64,000 nucleotides of DNA from Bordetella genomosp. 2 (GCF_002261345.1 NZ_NEVT01000009.1:248001-312000); one strand, 5' to 3'. Shown: positions 45,522 through 55,006, counted from the stretch's first letter. Notes: generated by a model not told the origin, from the sequence alone. Program-made: numbers and translations.

Positions 45522-46856
45522 ATGTCCGCATCCACCATGACCCCCGGAGAAATCGTCTCCGAGCTCGACAAGTACATCATCGGCCAGAACCGCGCCAAGC
45601 GCGCGGTGGCCGTGGCGCTGCGCAACCGCTGGCGGCGCCAGCAGGTGGCCGAGCCGCTGCGCCACGAGATCCACCCCAAGAACATCCTGATGATCGGCCC
45701 CACCGGCGTGGGCAAGACCGAGATCGCGCGCCGCCTGGCGAAGCTGGCCAACGCGCCGTTCATCAAGATCGAAGCCACCAAGTTCACCGAGGTCGGCTAC
45801 GTGGGGCGCGATGTCGACACCATCATCCGCGACCTGACCGAATACTCCATCAAGCAGACGCGCGAGCTGGAGATGCGGCGCGTGCGCACCCAGGCCGAGG
45901 ATGCCGCCGAGGACCGCATCCTCGACGTGCTGGTGCCGCCCGCGCGCAACGCCGCCGGCCAGCCGGACCGCAGCGAAGAAGGCAGCGCCCGCCAGACGTT
46001 CCGCAAGCGGCTGCGCGAGGGCAAGATCGACGACCTGGAAGTCGAGATCGAGGTCGCCCAGCCCATGCCGCAGATGGACGTCATGACGCCGCCCGGCATG
46101 GAAGAAATGGCCGAGCAGCTGCGCGGCATGTTCGCCGGCCTGGCGCGCGACAAGAAAAAACCCAAGAAAATGAAGGTCAGAGAAGCCTTCAAGCTGATCG
46201 TCGAGGAAGAGGCCGCCAAGCGCATCAACGAAGACGACCTGCGCACCGCCGCCATCGCCAACGTCGAGCAGAACGGCATCGTGTTCCTGGACGAGATCGA
46301 CAAGATCGCCGCGCGCCAGGAAACCGGCGGCGCGGACGTCTCGCGCCAGGGCGTGCAGCGCGACCTGCTGCCGCTGGTGGAAGGCACCACCGTCAACACC
46401 CGCTACGGCATGGTGCGTACCGACCACATCCTGTTCATCGCCTCGGGCGCGTTCCACCTGTCGCGCCCCTCGGACCTGATCCCCGAACTGCAGGGGCGCT
46501 TCCCGATCCGCGTCGAACTGGAATCGCTGTCGGCCCAGGACTTCGTGCGCATCCTGTCGGACACCGACGCCTCGCTGATCAAGCAATACTCGGCGCTGCT
46601 GGCCACCGAAGAAGTGCAGCTCGACTTCACGCAGGACGGCATCGAACGGCTGGCCGAACTGGCGTTCTCGGTCAACGAGCGCACCGAGAACATCGGCGCG
46701 CGGCGCCTGTACACGGTCATGGAAAAGCTGCTGGAAGAGCTGTCGTTCGACGCCGCCGCCAGCAGCGGCAAGACGATCAAGGTCGACGCCGCCTACGTGG
46801 ATGCGCAGCTGTCGGAAGCCGCCGCCAGCCAGGACCTGGCGCGCTACGTGCTGTAA
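45522..46856 (+). CDS. hslU: ATP-dependent protease ATPase subunit HslU
   Basis: 444 residues. AAA+ unfoldase for HslV. Start region [36 protein letters not shown], Walker [10 protein letters not shown], Walker [11 protein letters not shown], the I-domain (about 110-240, with many charged residues), the sensor-1 region and arginine finger, and C-terminal DLARYVL which activates HslV, are all present. Cooperative degradation of misfolded proteins in the cytosol is the known role. Confidence 0.96.
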   Translation: MSASTMTPGEIVSELDKYIIGQNRAKRAVAVALRNRWRRQQVAEPLRHEIHPKNILMIGPTGVGKTEIARRLAKLANAPFIKIEATKFTEVGYVGRDVDTIIRDLTEYSIKQTRELEMRRVRTQAEDAAEDRILDVLVPPARNAAGQPDRSEEGSARQTFRKRLREGKIDDLEVEIEVAQPMPQMDVMTPPGMEEMAEQLRGMFAGLARDKKKPKKMKVREAFKLIVEEEAAKRINEDDLRTAAIANVEQNGIVFLDEIDKIAARQETGGADVSRQGVQRDLLPLVEGTTVNTRYGMVRTDHILFIASGAFHLSRPSDLIPELQGRFPIRVELESLSAQDFVRILSDTDASLIKQYSALLATEEVQLDFTQDGIERLAELAFSVNERTENIGARRLYTVMEKLLEELSFDAAASSGKTIKVDAAYVDAQLSEAAASQDLARYVL

Positions 46857-46867
46857 CCAGGGCTGGC

Positions 46868-46888
46868 GCGCGGCCCGGCGGGCCGCGC
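46868..46888. terminator. Hairpin between hslU and cusF-like gene
   Basis: A 9 bp perfect GC stem (GCGCGGCCC and GGGCCGCGC) with a 3-nt loop lies between converging genes. No T-run, so it may work with Rho or as a bidirectional brake. Confidence 0.5.
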
Positions 46889-46897
46889 CGCGCCGGC

Positions 46898-47224
46898 CTA
46901 CTTGCTGATTTCCGTGACGACGTAGCTGCCGTTCTTGCGCGTCGCCGTGAAGCGCACGCTGTCGCCGGCCTTGATGCCAGCCAGCTGGGCCGGGTCGGCC
47001 TGGTACACCAGCGTCATGGCGGGCAGGCCCAGGGCCGAGATCTCGCCGTGCTTGATCGTCACCTTGCCGGCCGCGGCGTCCACCCGGCGCACCTCGCCGC
47101 TGGCGCTGGCGGTGGCCTGCGTCTCCTGGGAAGCCGCCTGGGCGGGCGCCGGACCGGCGGCCCACAGGGCCAGTCCCGCGGCGGCCAGCAGCGCCAGGGC
47201 CCCCATTGTGCGCGCTCGTTTCAT
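46898..47224 (-). CDS. CusF-like periplasmic copper-binding protein, reduced ligand set
   Basis: 108 residues. Signal peptide (LALLAAAGLALWAAG, cleavage near AQA-ASQ) and one CusF-type OB-like domain (GEVRRVDAAAGKVTIKHGEISALGLPAMTLVYQ). CusF binds Cu(I) with His, two Met and a stacked Trp. Here the His and one Met (PAM) are present, but Trp is Leu and the second Met is Leu, so the metal site is weakened or altered. The ATG at 47224 has GGAG at proper distance; the ATG at 47230 is too close to it. No CusA, CusB or CusC gene is nearby. Confidence 0.85.
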   Translation of the reverse strand: MKRARTMGALALLAAAGLALWAAGPAPAQAASQETQATASASGEVRRVDAAAGKVTIKHGEISALGLPAMTLVYQADPAQLAGIKAGDSVRFTATRKNGSYVVTEISK

Positions 47225-47365
47225 CTGCATTGCTCCTTGTTGCCTGCGGCGCCGGCAAACGGCGCCGTCCGTACAGGTACAGGATAACGCGTTCGCGCGC
47301 CCGGGCCCGGCACTACACTAGGGCTTTGTCCGCTCGACAACACCTCCAGACCCAAGGAATCCGCA

Positions 47366-47926
47366 ATGGGCAACCGACTCTCCGCCATCGCCACCCGCAC
47401 CGGCGACGATGGCACCACCGGCCTGGGCGACGGCAGCCGCACGCCGAAAGACGCGCCGCGCATCGCCGCGCTGGGCGACGTGGACGAGCTGAACAGCGTC
47501 ATCGGCCTGCTGCGCGCCGAACCCCTGCCCGATGCGGTCCAGGCCGACCTGGACACCATCCAGCACGACCTGTTCGACCTGGGCGCCGAACTCTGCATTC
47601 CCGGCCACACGGCCATCGAGCCGGACCAGCTCACCTTCCTGGACCAGCGCCTGGCGCAGTACAACGAGGCCCTGCCGCCGCTGCGCGAGTTCATCCTGCC
47701 GGGGGGCGGCCGCGCGGCCGCGCTGGCGCACTTGGCCCGCACCGTGGCGCGCCGCGCCGAGCGTTCGGTGGTGGCACTGGGCCGCGACGAACCCGTCAAT
47801 GCCCCGGCGCGGCAGTACCTGAACCGGCTGTCGGACCTGATGTTCGTGCTGGCGCGGCACCTGAACCGCGCCCAGGGCACGGGCGATGTATTCTGGACCA
47901 GCAAGCATTCGCGCGTGCAACCCTAG
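47366..47926 (+). CDS. Cob(I)alamin adenosyltransferase, PduO type
   Basis: 186 residues. Converts cob(I)alamin and ATP to adenosylcobalamin. The N-terminal TRTGDDGTTGLGDGSRTPKDAPR is the ATP-binding signature, followed by GDVDELNSVIGLLR and, later, RRAERSVVALGRDEPVNAPARQYLNRLSDLMFVLAR. It is full length for the family and stands alone 17 bp before the rmlB gene; the two may share a transcript but have no evident functional link. Confidence 0.94.
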   Translation: MGNRLSAIATRTGDDGTTGLGDGSRTPKDAPRIAALGDVDELNSVIGLLRAEPLPDAVQADLDTIQHDLFDLGAELCIPGHTAIEPDQLTFLDQRLAQYNEALPPLREFILPGGGRAAALAHLARTVARRAERSVVALGRDEPVNAPARQYLNRLSDLMFVLARHLNRAQGTGDVFWTSKHSRVQP

Positions 47927-47942
47927 GGCGATCGGATCTTCC

Positions 47943-49004
47943 ATGAGCATTCTCGTCACCGGCGGCGCGGGCTTCATCGGCGCGAACTTCGTGCTGGACT
48001 GGCTCGGCCGGACCGATGAGCCGGTCATCAACCTCGACAAGCTCACCTATGCCGGCCACGCCGGCAACCTGGCGAGCCTGCGGGACGACCCTCGCCATCT
48101 GTTCGTGCAGGGCGACATCGCCGACGCCGCGCTGGTGGCCGACCTGCTGCGCAGGCACCAGCCCCGCGCGGTGCTGAACTTCGCGGCCGAATCGCACGTC
48201 GACCGCGCCATCCGCGGACCCGAGGCCTTCATCCAGACCAACGTCGCGGGCACCTTCCAGCTGCTGGAAGCGGTGCGCGCCTACTGGAACACCCTGGCGG
48301 GCGAGGCGCGCGATGCGTTCCGCTACCTGCAAGTGTCCACCGACGAGGTCTACGGGTCGCTGGCGCCCGGCGCGCCGGCCTTCGCCGAAGGCGATCCGTA
48401 CCGTCCCAACAACCCCTATTCGGCCAGCAAGGCGGCCGCCGACCACCTGGTGCGGGCCTACGGGCACACCTACGGGCTGCCGGTGCTGACCTCGCATTGC
48501 CCCAACAACTACGGCCCGCGCCAATTCCCCGAAAAGCTGATCCCGCTGCTGATCCACCGCGCGCTGGCCGGCCAGCCGCTGCCGCTGTACGGGGACGGCG
48601 CCCATGTGCGCGACTGGCTGTATGTCGAGGACCACTGCGCCGGGCTGCGCCGCGTCCTGCAGGCTGGCGAGCCCGGGCAGGCCTACCATATCGGCGCCGG
48701 CCAGGAACGCAGCAACCTGCAGGTGGCGCAAGCGCTGTGCGCCCTGCTCGACGCCTGCCGGCCCCGCGACGGCGGGCGCTCGTACCACGAGCTGATCACC
48801 TTCGTACGCGACCGGCCGGGCCACGACCGGCGCTATGCCATCGACGCCGGCAAGATCCAGCGCGAATTGGGTTGGCGCCCGGCGCACGACTTCGAGTCGG
48901 GGCTGCGCGCCACCGTGCAGTGGTACCTGGACCATGCCCAATGGGTGGCGGACGTGGCGGGCGGCGCCTATCGCCAGTGGATCCAGACCCAATACACGCC
49001 ATGA
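47943..49004 (+). CDS. rmlB: dTDP-glucose 4,6-dehydratase
   Basis: 353 residues. Second step of dTDP-L-rhamnose synthesis. NAD-binding TGGAGFIGANFVLDW, STDEVYG with catalytic Thr-Asp-Glu, YSASKAAADHLVRAY with the Tyr-Lys pair, and NNYGPRQFPEKLIP are all intact. The ATG at 47943 sits in a TTCCATGAGC context. Its stop overlaps the rmlD start by 4 bp. Rhamnose would go to lipopolysaccharide or other surface glycans. Confidence 0.95.
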   Translation: MSILVTGGAGFIGANFVLDWLGRTDEPVINLDKLTYAGHAGNLASLRDDPRHLFVQGDIADAALVADLLRRHQPRAVLNFAAESHVDRAIRGPEAFIQTNVAGTFQLLEAVRAYWNTLAGEARDAFRYLQVSTDEVYGSLAPGAPAFAEGDPYRPNNPYSASKAAADHLVRAYGHTYGLPVLTSHCPNNYGPRQFPEKLIPLLIHRALAGQPLPLYGDGAHVRDWLYVEDHCAGLRRVLQAGEPGQAYHIGAGQERSNLQVAQALCALLDACRPRDGGRSYHELITFVRDRPGHDRRYAIDAGKIQRELGWRPAHDFESGLRATVQWYLDHAQWVADVAGGAYRQWIQTQYTP

Positions 49005-49909
49005 AGATACTCTTGCTCGGCGCCACCGGCCAGGTAGGCAACGCGTTGCGGCGCACGCTGCTGCCGCTGGGCGGCGTGGCGGCGCCGCCGCGCGCGCAGG
49101 CGGACCTGGCCGACCTGGACGCGCTGCGGGCCCTGCTGCAGGCGCAGGCGCCGCGGGTGATCGTGAATGCCGCCGCGCACACGGCGGTCGACCGCGCACA
49201 GGAGCATCCGGGCGAGGCCTTCCGCGTCAACGCCGAGGCGGTGGCGGTGCTGGCCGCGCACGCGCGGCAGCACGACGCGCTGCTGCTGCACTATTCCACC
49301 GACTATGTCTTCGACGGTCTGAAGGCGGACGCCTATCGCGAAACCGATGCCGCCGCGCCGCTCAATGAATACGGTCGCTCGAAGCTGGCCGGCGAAGAAG
49401 CCATCCGGGCCAGCGGCTGCCGCGCGCTGATCTTGCGCACCAGCTGGGTATACGGCGCGCACGGCCGCAATTTCGTCAAGACGGTGCTGCGGCTGGCGCG
49501 CGAGCGCGACGAGCTGCGCGTGGTGGACGACCAGCACGGCGCCCCCACCTCGGCCGAGCTGATCGCCGACGTGACCGCGCTGGCGCTGGCCGCCTACGGC
49601 CGGCACCAGCTGGCCGAAGGCCTGTACCACTTGAGCGCGGCCGGACGCGCCAGCTGGCACGACCTGGCGCGCCGCACGGTCGAGCGGGCCCGCCGCAACG
49701 GCGCGCCGCTGCGGCTGCGGCCCGAGCGCATCCGCGCCATCGCCACGGAGGACTATCCCCTGCCCGCGCCGCGGCCGCGCAATTCGCTGCTGGATACCGG
49801 CCTGCTGTCCGGCGCGCTGGGGCTGGACCTGCCGGACTGGACCGTGCACCTGGACCGCACGGTAGACTGTCTGACCCGCCCGTTCGACGCCCTGTCCGAC
49901 GCCTCATGA
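49001..49909 (+). CDS. rmlD: dTDP-4-dehydrorhamnose reductase
   Basis: 302 residues. Last step of dTDP-L-rhamnose synthesis, NADPH dependent. GATGQVGNALRRTL (nucleotide-binding), NAAAHTAVDRAQEHP, STDYVFDG, and YGRSKLAGEEAIR (Tyr-Lys) are seen. It overlaps rmlB by 4 bp (ATGA) at its start and rmlC by 4 bp at its end, so the three genes form one tightly coupled operon. Confidence 0.94.
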   Translation: MKILLLGATGQVGNALRRTLLPLGGVAAPPRAQADLADLDALRALLQAQAPRVIVNAAAHTAVDRAQEHPGEAFRVNAEAVAVLAAHARQHDALLLHYSTDYVFDGLKADAYRETDAAAPLNEYGRSKLAGEEAIRASGCRALILRTSWVYGAHGRNFVKTVLRLARERDELRVVDDQHGAPTSAELIADVTALALAAYGRHQLAEGLYHLSAAGRASWHDLARRTVERARRNGAPLRLRPERIRAIATEDYPLPAPRPRNSLLDTGLLSGALGLDLPDWTVHLDRTVDCLTRPFDALSDAS

Positions 49910-50451
49910 AAATCACGCCCCTGGCCATTCCCGATGTCGTGCTGATCGAGCCGGATGTATTCAGCGACGCGCGCGGCTTCTTCTACGAGAGCTACAACGC
50001 CGAGCGCTTCGCGGCCGCGCTCGGCCGCCAGCCGCGCTTCGTGCAGGACAACCACTCGCGCTCGGCGCGCCACGTGGTGCGCGGCCTGCATTACCAGATC
50101 CGCCAGCCGCAGGCCAAGCTGGTGCGCGCGATCGTCGGCGAGGTCTACGACGTGGCGGTGGACTTGCGCCGGTCCTCGCCCACTTTCGGGCGCTGGGCCG
50201 GCGCCCTGCTGTCGGCCGACAACAAGCGCCAGCTATGGATACCGGAGGGCTTCGCGCACGGGTTCATGGTGCTGTCGGACGCCGCCGAGACCCTGTACAA
50301 GGCCACCGACTACTATGCCCCGCAGCACGAGCGCTGCCTGCGCTGGGACGACCCGGCCATCGGCATCGAGTGGCCACGCACGGCGGACGTGATCGTGTCG
50401 CAGAAAGACGAGCGCGGGCTGGCGCTGGCGGACGCGGAGACGTATCCGTAA
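49906..50451 (+). CDS. rmlC: dTDP-4-dehydrorhamnose 3,5-epimerase
   Basis: 181 residues. Third step of the rhamnose route. Family blocks: VLIEPDVFSDARGFFYESYN, QDNHSRSARHVVRGLHYQ (with the catalytic His in the GLHYQ region), PEGFAHGFMVLSD and YKATDYYAPQHERCLRWDDPAIGIEWP. The order rmlB-rmlD-rmlC is known from other species, but rmlA (glucose-1-phosphate thymidylyltransferase) does not follow here and must lie elsewhere. Confidence 0.95.
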   Translation: MKITPLAIPDVVLIEPDVFSDARGFFYESYNAERFAAALGRQPRFVQDNHSRSARHVVRGLHYQIRQPQAKLVRAIVGEVYDVAVDLRRSSPTFGRWAGALLSADNKRQLWIPEGFAHGFMVLSDAAETLYKATDYYAPQHERCLRWDDPAIGIEWPRTADVIVSQKDERGLALADAETYP

Positions 50452-50477
50452 GCGGCGGGGCATGGCGGGCTGGGAAG

Positions 50478-50664
50478 GTGTCTCGGAAGGTGTCAGACAC
50501 CCCGCGAGACGCCCCACGCAGGCAACGACCGCCGCATGGGGTGTCTGACACCTGGAGCGCGTTGCAGGGCGGAGGCGTCAGACACCGCAGGGTGCCTGAC
50601 ACTTGTAGACACCTGGATGGTGTTGCATCGTGGCGGTGTCAGACACCTTCCGGTGTCTGACACC
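50478..50664. repeat. Cluster of GGTGTCTGACACC palindromes
   Basis: Between the converging rmlC and lipA genes lie at least six copies of the palindrome or near-copies: 50489-50501, 50540-50552, 50574-50586, 50591-50603 (degenerate), 50635-50647 and 50652-50664. The last two form a 13 bp stem with a 4-nt loop TTCC. An outer near-palindrome, GGTGTCTCG and CGAGACGCC, encloses the first copy. No gene is visible in this 243 bp gap. Confidence 0.85.
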
Positions 50665-50694
50665 TGGGTACGCACCTGTGCAGTTGCGCCGCGT

Positions 50695-51693
50695 TCAGTT
50701 GACGCCGGCCGCGTGTGCCTGCTCGTCGGCGTGGTACGACGAGCGCACCATGGCGCCCACCGCCGCGTGCGAGAAGCCCATGGCGTAGGCTTCGCGCTCG
50801 AACATGGCGAAGGTGTCCGGGTGCACATAGCGCAGCACCGGCAGGTGATGTTCCGACGGCTGCAGATACTGGCCGATGGTGAGCATGTCCACGCCATGGG
50901 CGCGCATGTCGCGCATGACCTGCAGGATTTCTTCGTCGGTTTCGCCCAGGCCCAGCATCAGGCCGGACTTGGTCGGCACTTCGGGGTGCAGCTGCTTGAA
51001 CTCGGCCAGCAGCTTCAGCGAATGCGCGTAGTCGGAGCCCGGGCGCGCCTGCTTGTACAGGCGCGGCACGGTTTCCAGGTTGTGGTTCATGACGTCGGGC
51101 GGACCGGCGTTCAGGATGGCCAGCGCGCGCTCCAGGCGGCCGCGGAAATCGGGCACCAGGATCTCGATGCGCGTGCTGGGCGACAGGGCGCGGATGCGCG
51201 AGATGCAGTCGACGAAATGGGCGGCGCCGCCGTCGCGCAGGTCGTCGCGGTCGACCGAGGTGATCACCACGTACGACAGCTTGAGCGCCGCGATGGTGCG
51301 CGCCAGGTTCTCGGGTTCGCTGGCATCGAGCGGGTCGGGCCGGCCGTGCCCCACGTCGCAGAACGGGCAGCGGCGCGTGCACTTGTCGCCCATGATCATG
51401 AACGTGGCCGTGCCCTTGCCGAAGCATTCGCCGATGTTGGGGCACGAGGCCTCTTCACAGACGGTGTGCAGGTTGTGCTCGCGCAGGATGCGCTTGATGT
51501 CGTAGAAGCGCGAGCCCGGCGCGGCCGCCTTGACGCGGATCCACTCGGGCTTCTTCAGGCGCTCGGCCGGCACGATCTTGATGGGAATGCGCGCGGTCTT
51601 GGCCTGCGACTTCTGCTTCTGCGTGGCATCGTAGGCGGCCGGGGCGGCGGCCTGCGATTCGTTCGAGGAATGGGAGGGCTCGAGCGTGGACAT
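50695..51693 (-). CDS. lipA: Lipoyl synthase
   Basis: 332 residues. Radical-SAM enzyme that inserts two sulfurs into octanoyl chains on lipoyl domains. The auxiliary cluster motif [12 protein letters not shown] and the radical-SAM motif [13 protein letters not shown] are intact. About 45 residues at the N-terminus are extra and low-complexity. It is the last gene of the operon dat-DUF493-lipB-lipA, 67 bp after lipB. Confidence 0.97.
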   Translation of the reverse strand: MSTLEPSHSSNESQAAAPAAYDATQKQKSQAKTARIPIKIVPAERLKKPEWIRVKAAAPGSRFYDIKRILREHNLHTVCEEASCPNIGECFGKGTATFMIMGDKCTRRCPFCDVGHGRPDPLDASEPENLARTIAALKLSYVVITSVDRDDLRDGGAAHFVDCISRIRALSPSTRIEILVPDFRGRLERALAILNAGPPDVMNHNLETVPRLYKQARPGSDYAHSLKLLAEFKQLHPEVPTKSGLMLGLGETDEEILQVMRDMRAHGVDMLTIGQYLQPSEHHLPVLRYVHPDTFAMFEREAYAMGFSHAAVGAMVRSSYHADEQAHAAGVN

Positions 51694-51760
51694 TCGTCAC
51701 CTTCGTCTTGACCGCTCGCCGTTCGGGAAAACACCGCGCGATCCGAGAGAAAAAGGCATT

Positions 51761-52402
51761 TTAGCGCGTTGCGTCCTGCGGCCGCGGCAGCGCGGCCAGC
51801 AAGCGGGCCGCCAGGCGCTCGCCCACGGCCGCCAGATCGTGCCGCGCGCCGCATACAGCCATGTCGACAGTACGCAGGCCTTCATAGCCGCAGGGGTTGA
51901 TGCCCAGGAAGGGCGCCAGGTCCATGTCGACGTTCAGCGCCACGCCGTGATAGGCGTAGCCGTTGCGGATCTTGATGCCCAGCGCGGCGATCTTGGCCAG
52001 TTCGCCGCCCGGCCCCTGCGGCACGTATACGCCCGGTGCGCCGGGTTTGCGGCAGGCGCCGGCGATGCCGAAGTCGGCCAATGTGCCGATGGCCGCCGCT
52101 TCGAGCAGCTGCACGTATTCGCGCACGAACAGCCCGGCGCGGCGCAGGTCGAACAAGGCGTACGCCACCACCTGGCCGGGCCCGTGGTACGTGACCTGGC
52201 CGCCGCGATCGCACTGCACCACCGGAATGGCGCCGGGATTGAGCAGGTGTTCGGGCTTGCCGGCCTGGCCCAGCGTGTAGACGGGCGCGTGCTCGCACAG
52301 CCAGACCTGGTCGGCCGTGCCGGCATGCCGCGCGGCGGTGAACGCCCGCATGTCCTGCCATACCGGCGTGTAGTCCGCCGGCCGGGGCAACCACTTGATC
52401 AT
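51761..52402 (-). CDS. lipB: Octanoyltransferase
   Basis: 213 residues. Moves octanoate from acyl-ACP to lipoyl domains, supplying the substrate for LipA. Family blocks: [36 protein letters not shown], the catalytic Lys in [13 protein letters not shown] and catalytic Cys in GINPCGYEG. It is 17 bp downstream of the DUF493 gene and 67 bp upstream of lipA. Confidence 0.95.
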   Translation of the reverse strand: MIKWLPRPADYTPVWQDMRAFTAARHAGTADQVWLCEHAPVYTLGQAGKPEHLLNPGAIPVVQCDRGGQVTYHGPGQVVAYALFDLRRAGLFVREYVQLLEAAAIGTLADFGIAGACRKPGAPGVYVPQGPGGELAKIAALGIKIRNGYAYHGVALNVDMDLAPFLGINPCGYEGLRTVDMAVCGARHDLAAVGERLAARLLAALPRPQDATR

Positions 52403-52419
52403 GGCGTGCGCCCGGCCGC

Positions 52420-52695
52420 CTACAGGACGATCGACACCATGGGGTGCCCGTGCAGCGCCCGATACAGGTTGTCGAGCTGCTCGCGCGAAGTGGCGCGCAC
52501 GGTGAAGGTCAGGCCGATGTAGTTGCCGCCCTTGCTGGGCCGCATCTCGACCTTGGCCGGATCGAATTCCGGATCGAACTGCAGCACGACGTCGGTCATG
52601 GTCTGCGCGAAATCGGGATGCTGCTTGCCCATGACTTTGATGGGAAAGTCGGACGGGTACTCGATCAGCGAGTCTTCGGGCGGGATATGGTGCAT
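52420..52695 (-). CDS. DUF493 (YbeD family) small protein
   Basis: 91 residues with an ACT-like beta-alpha fold in known relatives. [26 protein letters not shown] and [38 protein letters not shown] are the family blocks. E. coli ybeD also lies between dacA and lipB. Function is unknown; a role in lipoate supply is inferred from conserved neighbourhood only. Confidence 0.92.
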   Translation of the reverse strand: MHHIPPEDSLIEYPSDFPIKVMGKQHPDFAQTMTDVVLQFDPEFDPAKVEMRPSKGGNYIGLTFTVRATSREQLDNLYRALHGHPMVSIVL

Positions 52696-52716
52696 GGCGG
52701 ATCGGCCGCGTAGGGC

Positions 52717-53583
52717 CTACAGGGCGGCGATACGGGCATCATAACCCGCGCGGATCCGGGCATAAACGGGGCCAGGCTTGCCGCTGCCCACCGGTTTGCC
52801 GTTGTAGGACGTTGCCGGCAACACCTCTTTGGTGGCCGAGGTCACCAGCAGCTCGTCGGCGGCGGCCACTTCGTCCTCGGTGATGCGGCGTGCCTCGAAC
52901 GGGATGCCGGCCTCGGCCGCCAGCTCGCCCATCAGGCCGTAGCGGATGCCTTCCAGGATGAGGTTGTTCTTCGGCGGGGCCAGCAACTTGCCGTTCGACA
53001 CGACCCAGATATTGCTGGACGAGCCTTCGGTGAGGAAGCCATCGCGGAACTGCGCGACTTCGTCCGCGCCAGCCTCGACCGCCTGCTGGCGCGCCAGCAC
53101 GTTGCCGAGCAGCGAGACCGACTTGATCTCGCAGTGCAGCCAGCGCTCGTCGGGAATGCCGATCAGGCTGATGCCCTGCTCGCGCTGCGCCGCCGAGGGC
53201 GGATTGAACACCGTGGCCATGCCGAACACGGTCGGCGGCACGGCCTGCGCCGGGAAAGCGTGGTCGCGCTTGTAGACGCCGCGCGTGACCTGCAGGTACA
53301 CGATGCAGGTGGGGGTAGCCGAACGGCTGGCCAGCTGGCCGATGAGATCGAGCCAGGCCGCGCGGTCCATCGGCTGCGCGATGCGCAGCGCCTTCAGGCT
53401 GCGATCCAGGCGGTCGAGGTGCTCGGTCATGCGGAACGGCTTGCCGTCGTAGACCGGCACCACCTCGTAGATGCCGTCGCCGAAAATGAACCCGCGGTCC
53501 AGCACCGAGATCTTGGCCTCGTCGGCCCGCATGAACTCGCCGTTGAGATACACCTGGCTGTCGCCCGGCATGCCCGGAATCAT
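52717..53583 (-). CDS. dat: D-amino-acid transaminase (class IV aminotransferase)
   Basis: 288 residues. PLP enzyme interconverting D-alanine and D-glutamate for cell-wall building. Start at the ATG at 53583 after [41 protein letters not shown] and the catalytic Lys region [28 protein letters not shown], then [11 protein letters not shown], mark the D-amino-acid/branched-chain type IV family; the D-alanine type is the better fit by the [11 protein letters not shown] and neighbourhood with dacA. It begins after the dacA terminator and leads dat-DUF493-lipB-lipA. Confidence 0.88.
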   Translation of the reverse strand: MIPGMPGDSQVYLNGEFMRADEAKISVLDRGFIFGDGIYEVVPVYDGKPFRMTEHLDRLDRSLKALRIAQPMDRAAWLDLIGQLASRSATPTCIVYLQVTRGVYKRDHAFPAQAVPPTVFGMATVFNPPSAAQREQGISLIGIPDERWLHCEIKSVSLLGNVLARQQAVEAGADEVAQFRDGFLTEGSSSNIWVVSNGKLLAPPKNNLILEGIRYGLMGELAAEAGIPFEARRITEDEVAAADELLVTSATKEVLPATSYNGKPVGSGKPGPVYARIRAGYDARIAAL

Positions 53584-53601
53584 GGATGGCTCCTCAAAAG
53601 G

Positions 53602-53625
53602 AAAAAGGGGCGGCACGCCCGCCCC
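53602..53625 (-). terminator. Rho-independent terminator of dacA
   Basis: On the minus strand a 7 bp GC stem (GGGGCGG and CCGCCCC) with a 5-nt loop is followed by TTTTT, 16 bp after the dacA stop and 19 bp before the dat start. It separates dacA from the dat-lip genes, perhaps only in part. Confidence 0.85.
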
Positions 53626-53640
53626 GCAATGGCTGGATGA

Positions 53641-54882
53641 TTATTGGAACTTGCGCTTGACCATGTCGACCAGGCGGCCAAAGAAGCCCGCGCGCTCGAC
53701 GTCGCTCTGCACCACCAGCGGCTCGCTGCGCAGCGTCTTGCCATCGAGCGTGAGCTGCAGCGTGCCGACCTGCTGGCCCTTGGACAACGGCGCGACCAGG
53801 GGATCGGTGCGCTGCGCCACCGGCTTGACCTCGGCCGACTTGCCGCGCGGCACGGTCAGCCACACAGGGCTGGGCGGCCCCAGCTTGACGGTCTCGACCG
53901 TGCCTTCCCAGACGCGCGCGTCCAGGCCGGGCTGGCTCTGGCCATAGAGCTGGACCGTATCGAAATTCTGGAAGCTCCAGTTCAGCAGCTTCAGGCTTTC
54001 CTCGGCGCGGGTGGCCTCGCTGTCGGCGCCGGCCAGCACCGTGAGCACGCGCCGGTCGCCGCGCAGCGCCGTCGACACCAGGCAATAGCCGGCCGCCTCG
54101 GTATGGCCGGTCTTCATGCCGTCCACGGACGGGTCGGCCCACAGCAGGCGGTTGCGGTTGGGCTGCGTGATCTTGTTGTAGGTGTACTCTTTCTGCTTGT
54201 AGTAGTGGTAGTAGTCGGGGTGATCCTTGATCAGCGCGGCCGACAGGATGGCCAGGTCGGCCACCGTGGTCATGTGCTGCGGATCGGGCAGGCCGGTGGC
54301 GTTCATGAAATGCGTATGGGCCATGCCCAGCCGCTCGGCTTCCTGGTTCATCAGGGCGGCGAAGGCCGACTCGCTGCCGCCCACCGCCTCGGCCAGCGCC
54401 ACCGAGGCGTCATTGCCGGACTGCACGATCATGCCCTGGATGAGCTCGTCGACCGTAACCGGCTTGCGCGGCTCGATGAACATGCGCGAGCCGCCGGTGC
54501 GCCAGGCATGCTCGGACACCGGCACCTGCTGTTCGAGCGTGAGGCGTTTTTCCTTCAGCGCATTGAACACCACGTAGGCGGTCATGATCTTGGTCAGCGA
54601 GGCGGGCTCGATCTGCATGTCCGGGTTGGACGATGCCAGCACCTGGCCGCTGTTGACGTCGATGGTGATCCAGGCGCGCGCGGCGATAGTGGGCGCCGGC
54701 ACTGCCGACAGTTCCGCGACGGGCGCCACGGCCGCGGCGGGCGCCGAGGCGGTGGCGGGGCCCGCCGGCTGCTGCTGCGCCCAGGCGGGCGCGGAAGCCG
54801 CCATCAGCGCCGACAACACGGCGCCTGCGAGCGCGCGGCGGGGGAACGCAACAGAAGACGGAAAGGAACGGTTTTTTTTCAT
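53641..54882 (-). CDS. dacA: D-alanyl-D-alanine carboxypeptidase (PBP5/6 type)
   Basis: 413 residues. Trims the terminal D-Ala from peptidoglycan pentapeptides in the periplasm. Signal peptide (ALAGAVLSALMAASAPAWA), then SLTK with catalytic Ser95 and Lys98, SGN at 155-157 and KTG in DGMKTGHTEAAG. The C-terminal PBP5-associated beta domain is followed by an amphipathic membrane-binding end (FGRLVDMVKRKFQ). The start is followed by eight A residues in a row (54872-54879). Confidence 0.95.
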   Translation of the reverse strand: MKKNRSFPSSVAFPRRALAGAVLSALMAASAPAWAQQQPAGPATASAPAAAVAPVAELSAVPAPTIAARAWITIDVNSGQVLASSNPDMQIEPASLTKIMTAYVVFNALKEKRLTLEQQVPVSEHAWRTGGSRMFIEPRKPVTVDELIQGMIVQSGNDASVALAEAVGGSESAFAALMNQEAERLGMAHTHFMNATGLPDPQHMTTVADLAILSAALIKDHPDYYHYYKQKEYTYNKITQPNRNRLLWADPSVDGMKTGHTEAAGYCLVSTALRGDRRVLTVLAGADSEATRAEESLKLLNWSFQNFDTVQLYGQSQPGLDARVWEGTVETVKLGPPSPVWLTVPRGKSAEVKPVAQRTDPLVAPLSKGQQVGTLQLTLDGKTLRSEPLVVQSDVERAGFFGRLVDMVKRKFQ

Positions 54883-55006
54883 CGGCAAAGAGTCCACGAT
54901 CAAGGGCCCCCGGCTTGGGGGGCAAAAAGCTGCATCATTATAGGCAGGGGATGGGACCGCGACGGCGCGGCAACGTTCCGCGCCGCATCCGGCAGGTAAC
55001 GCGATG

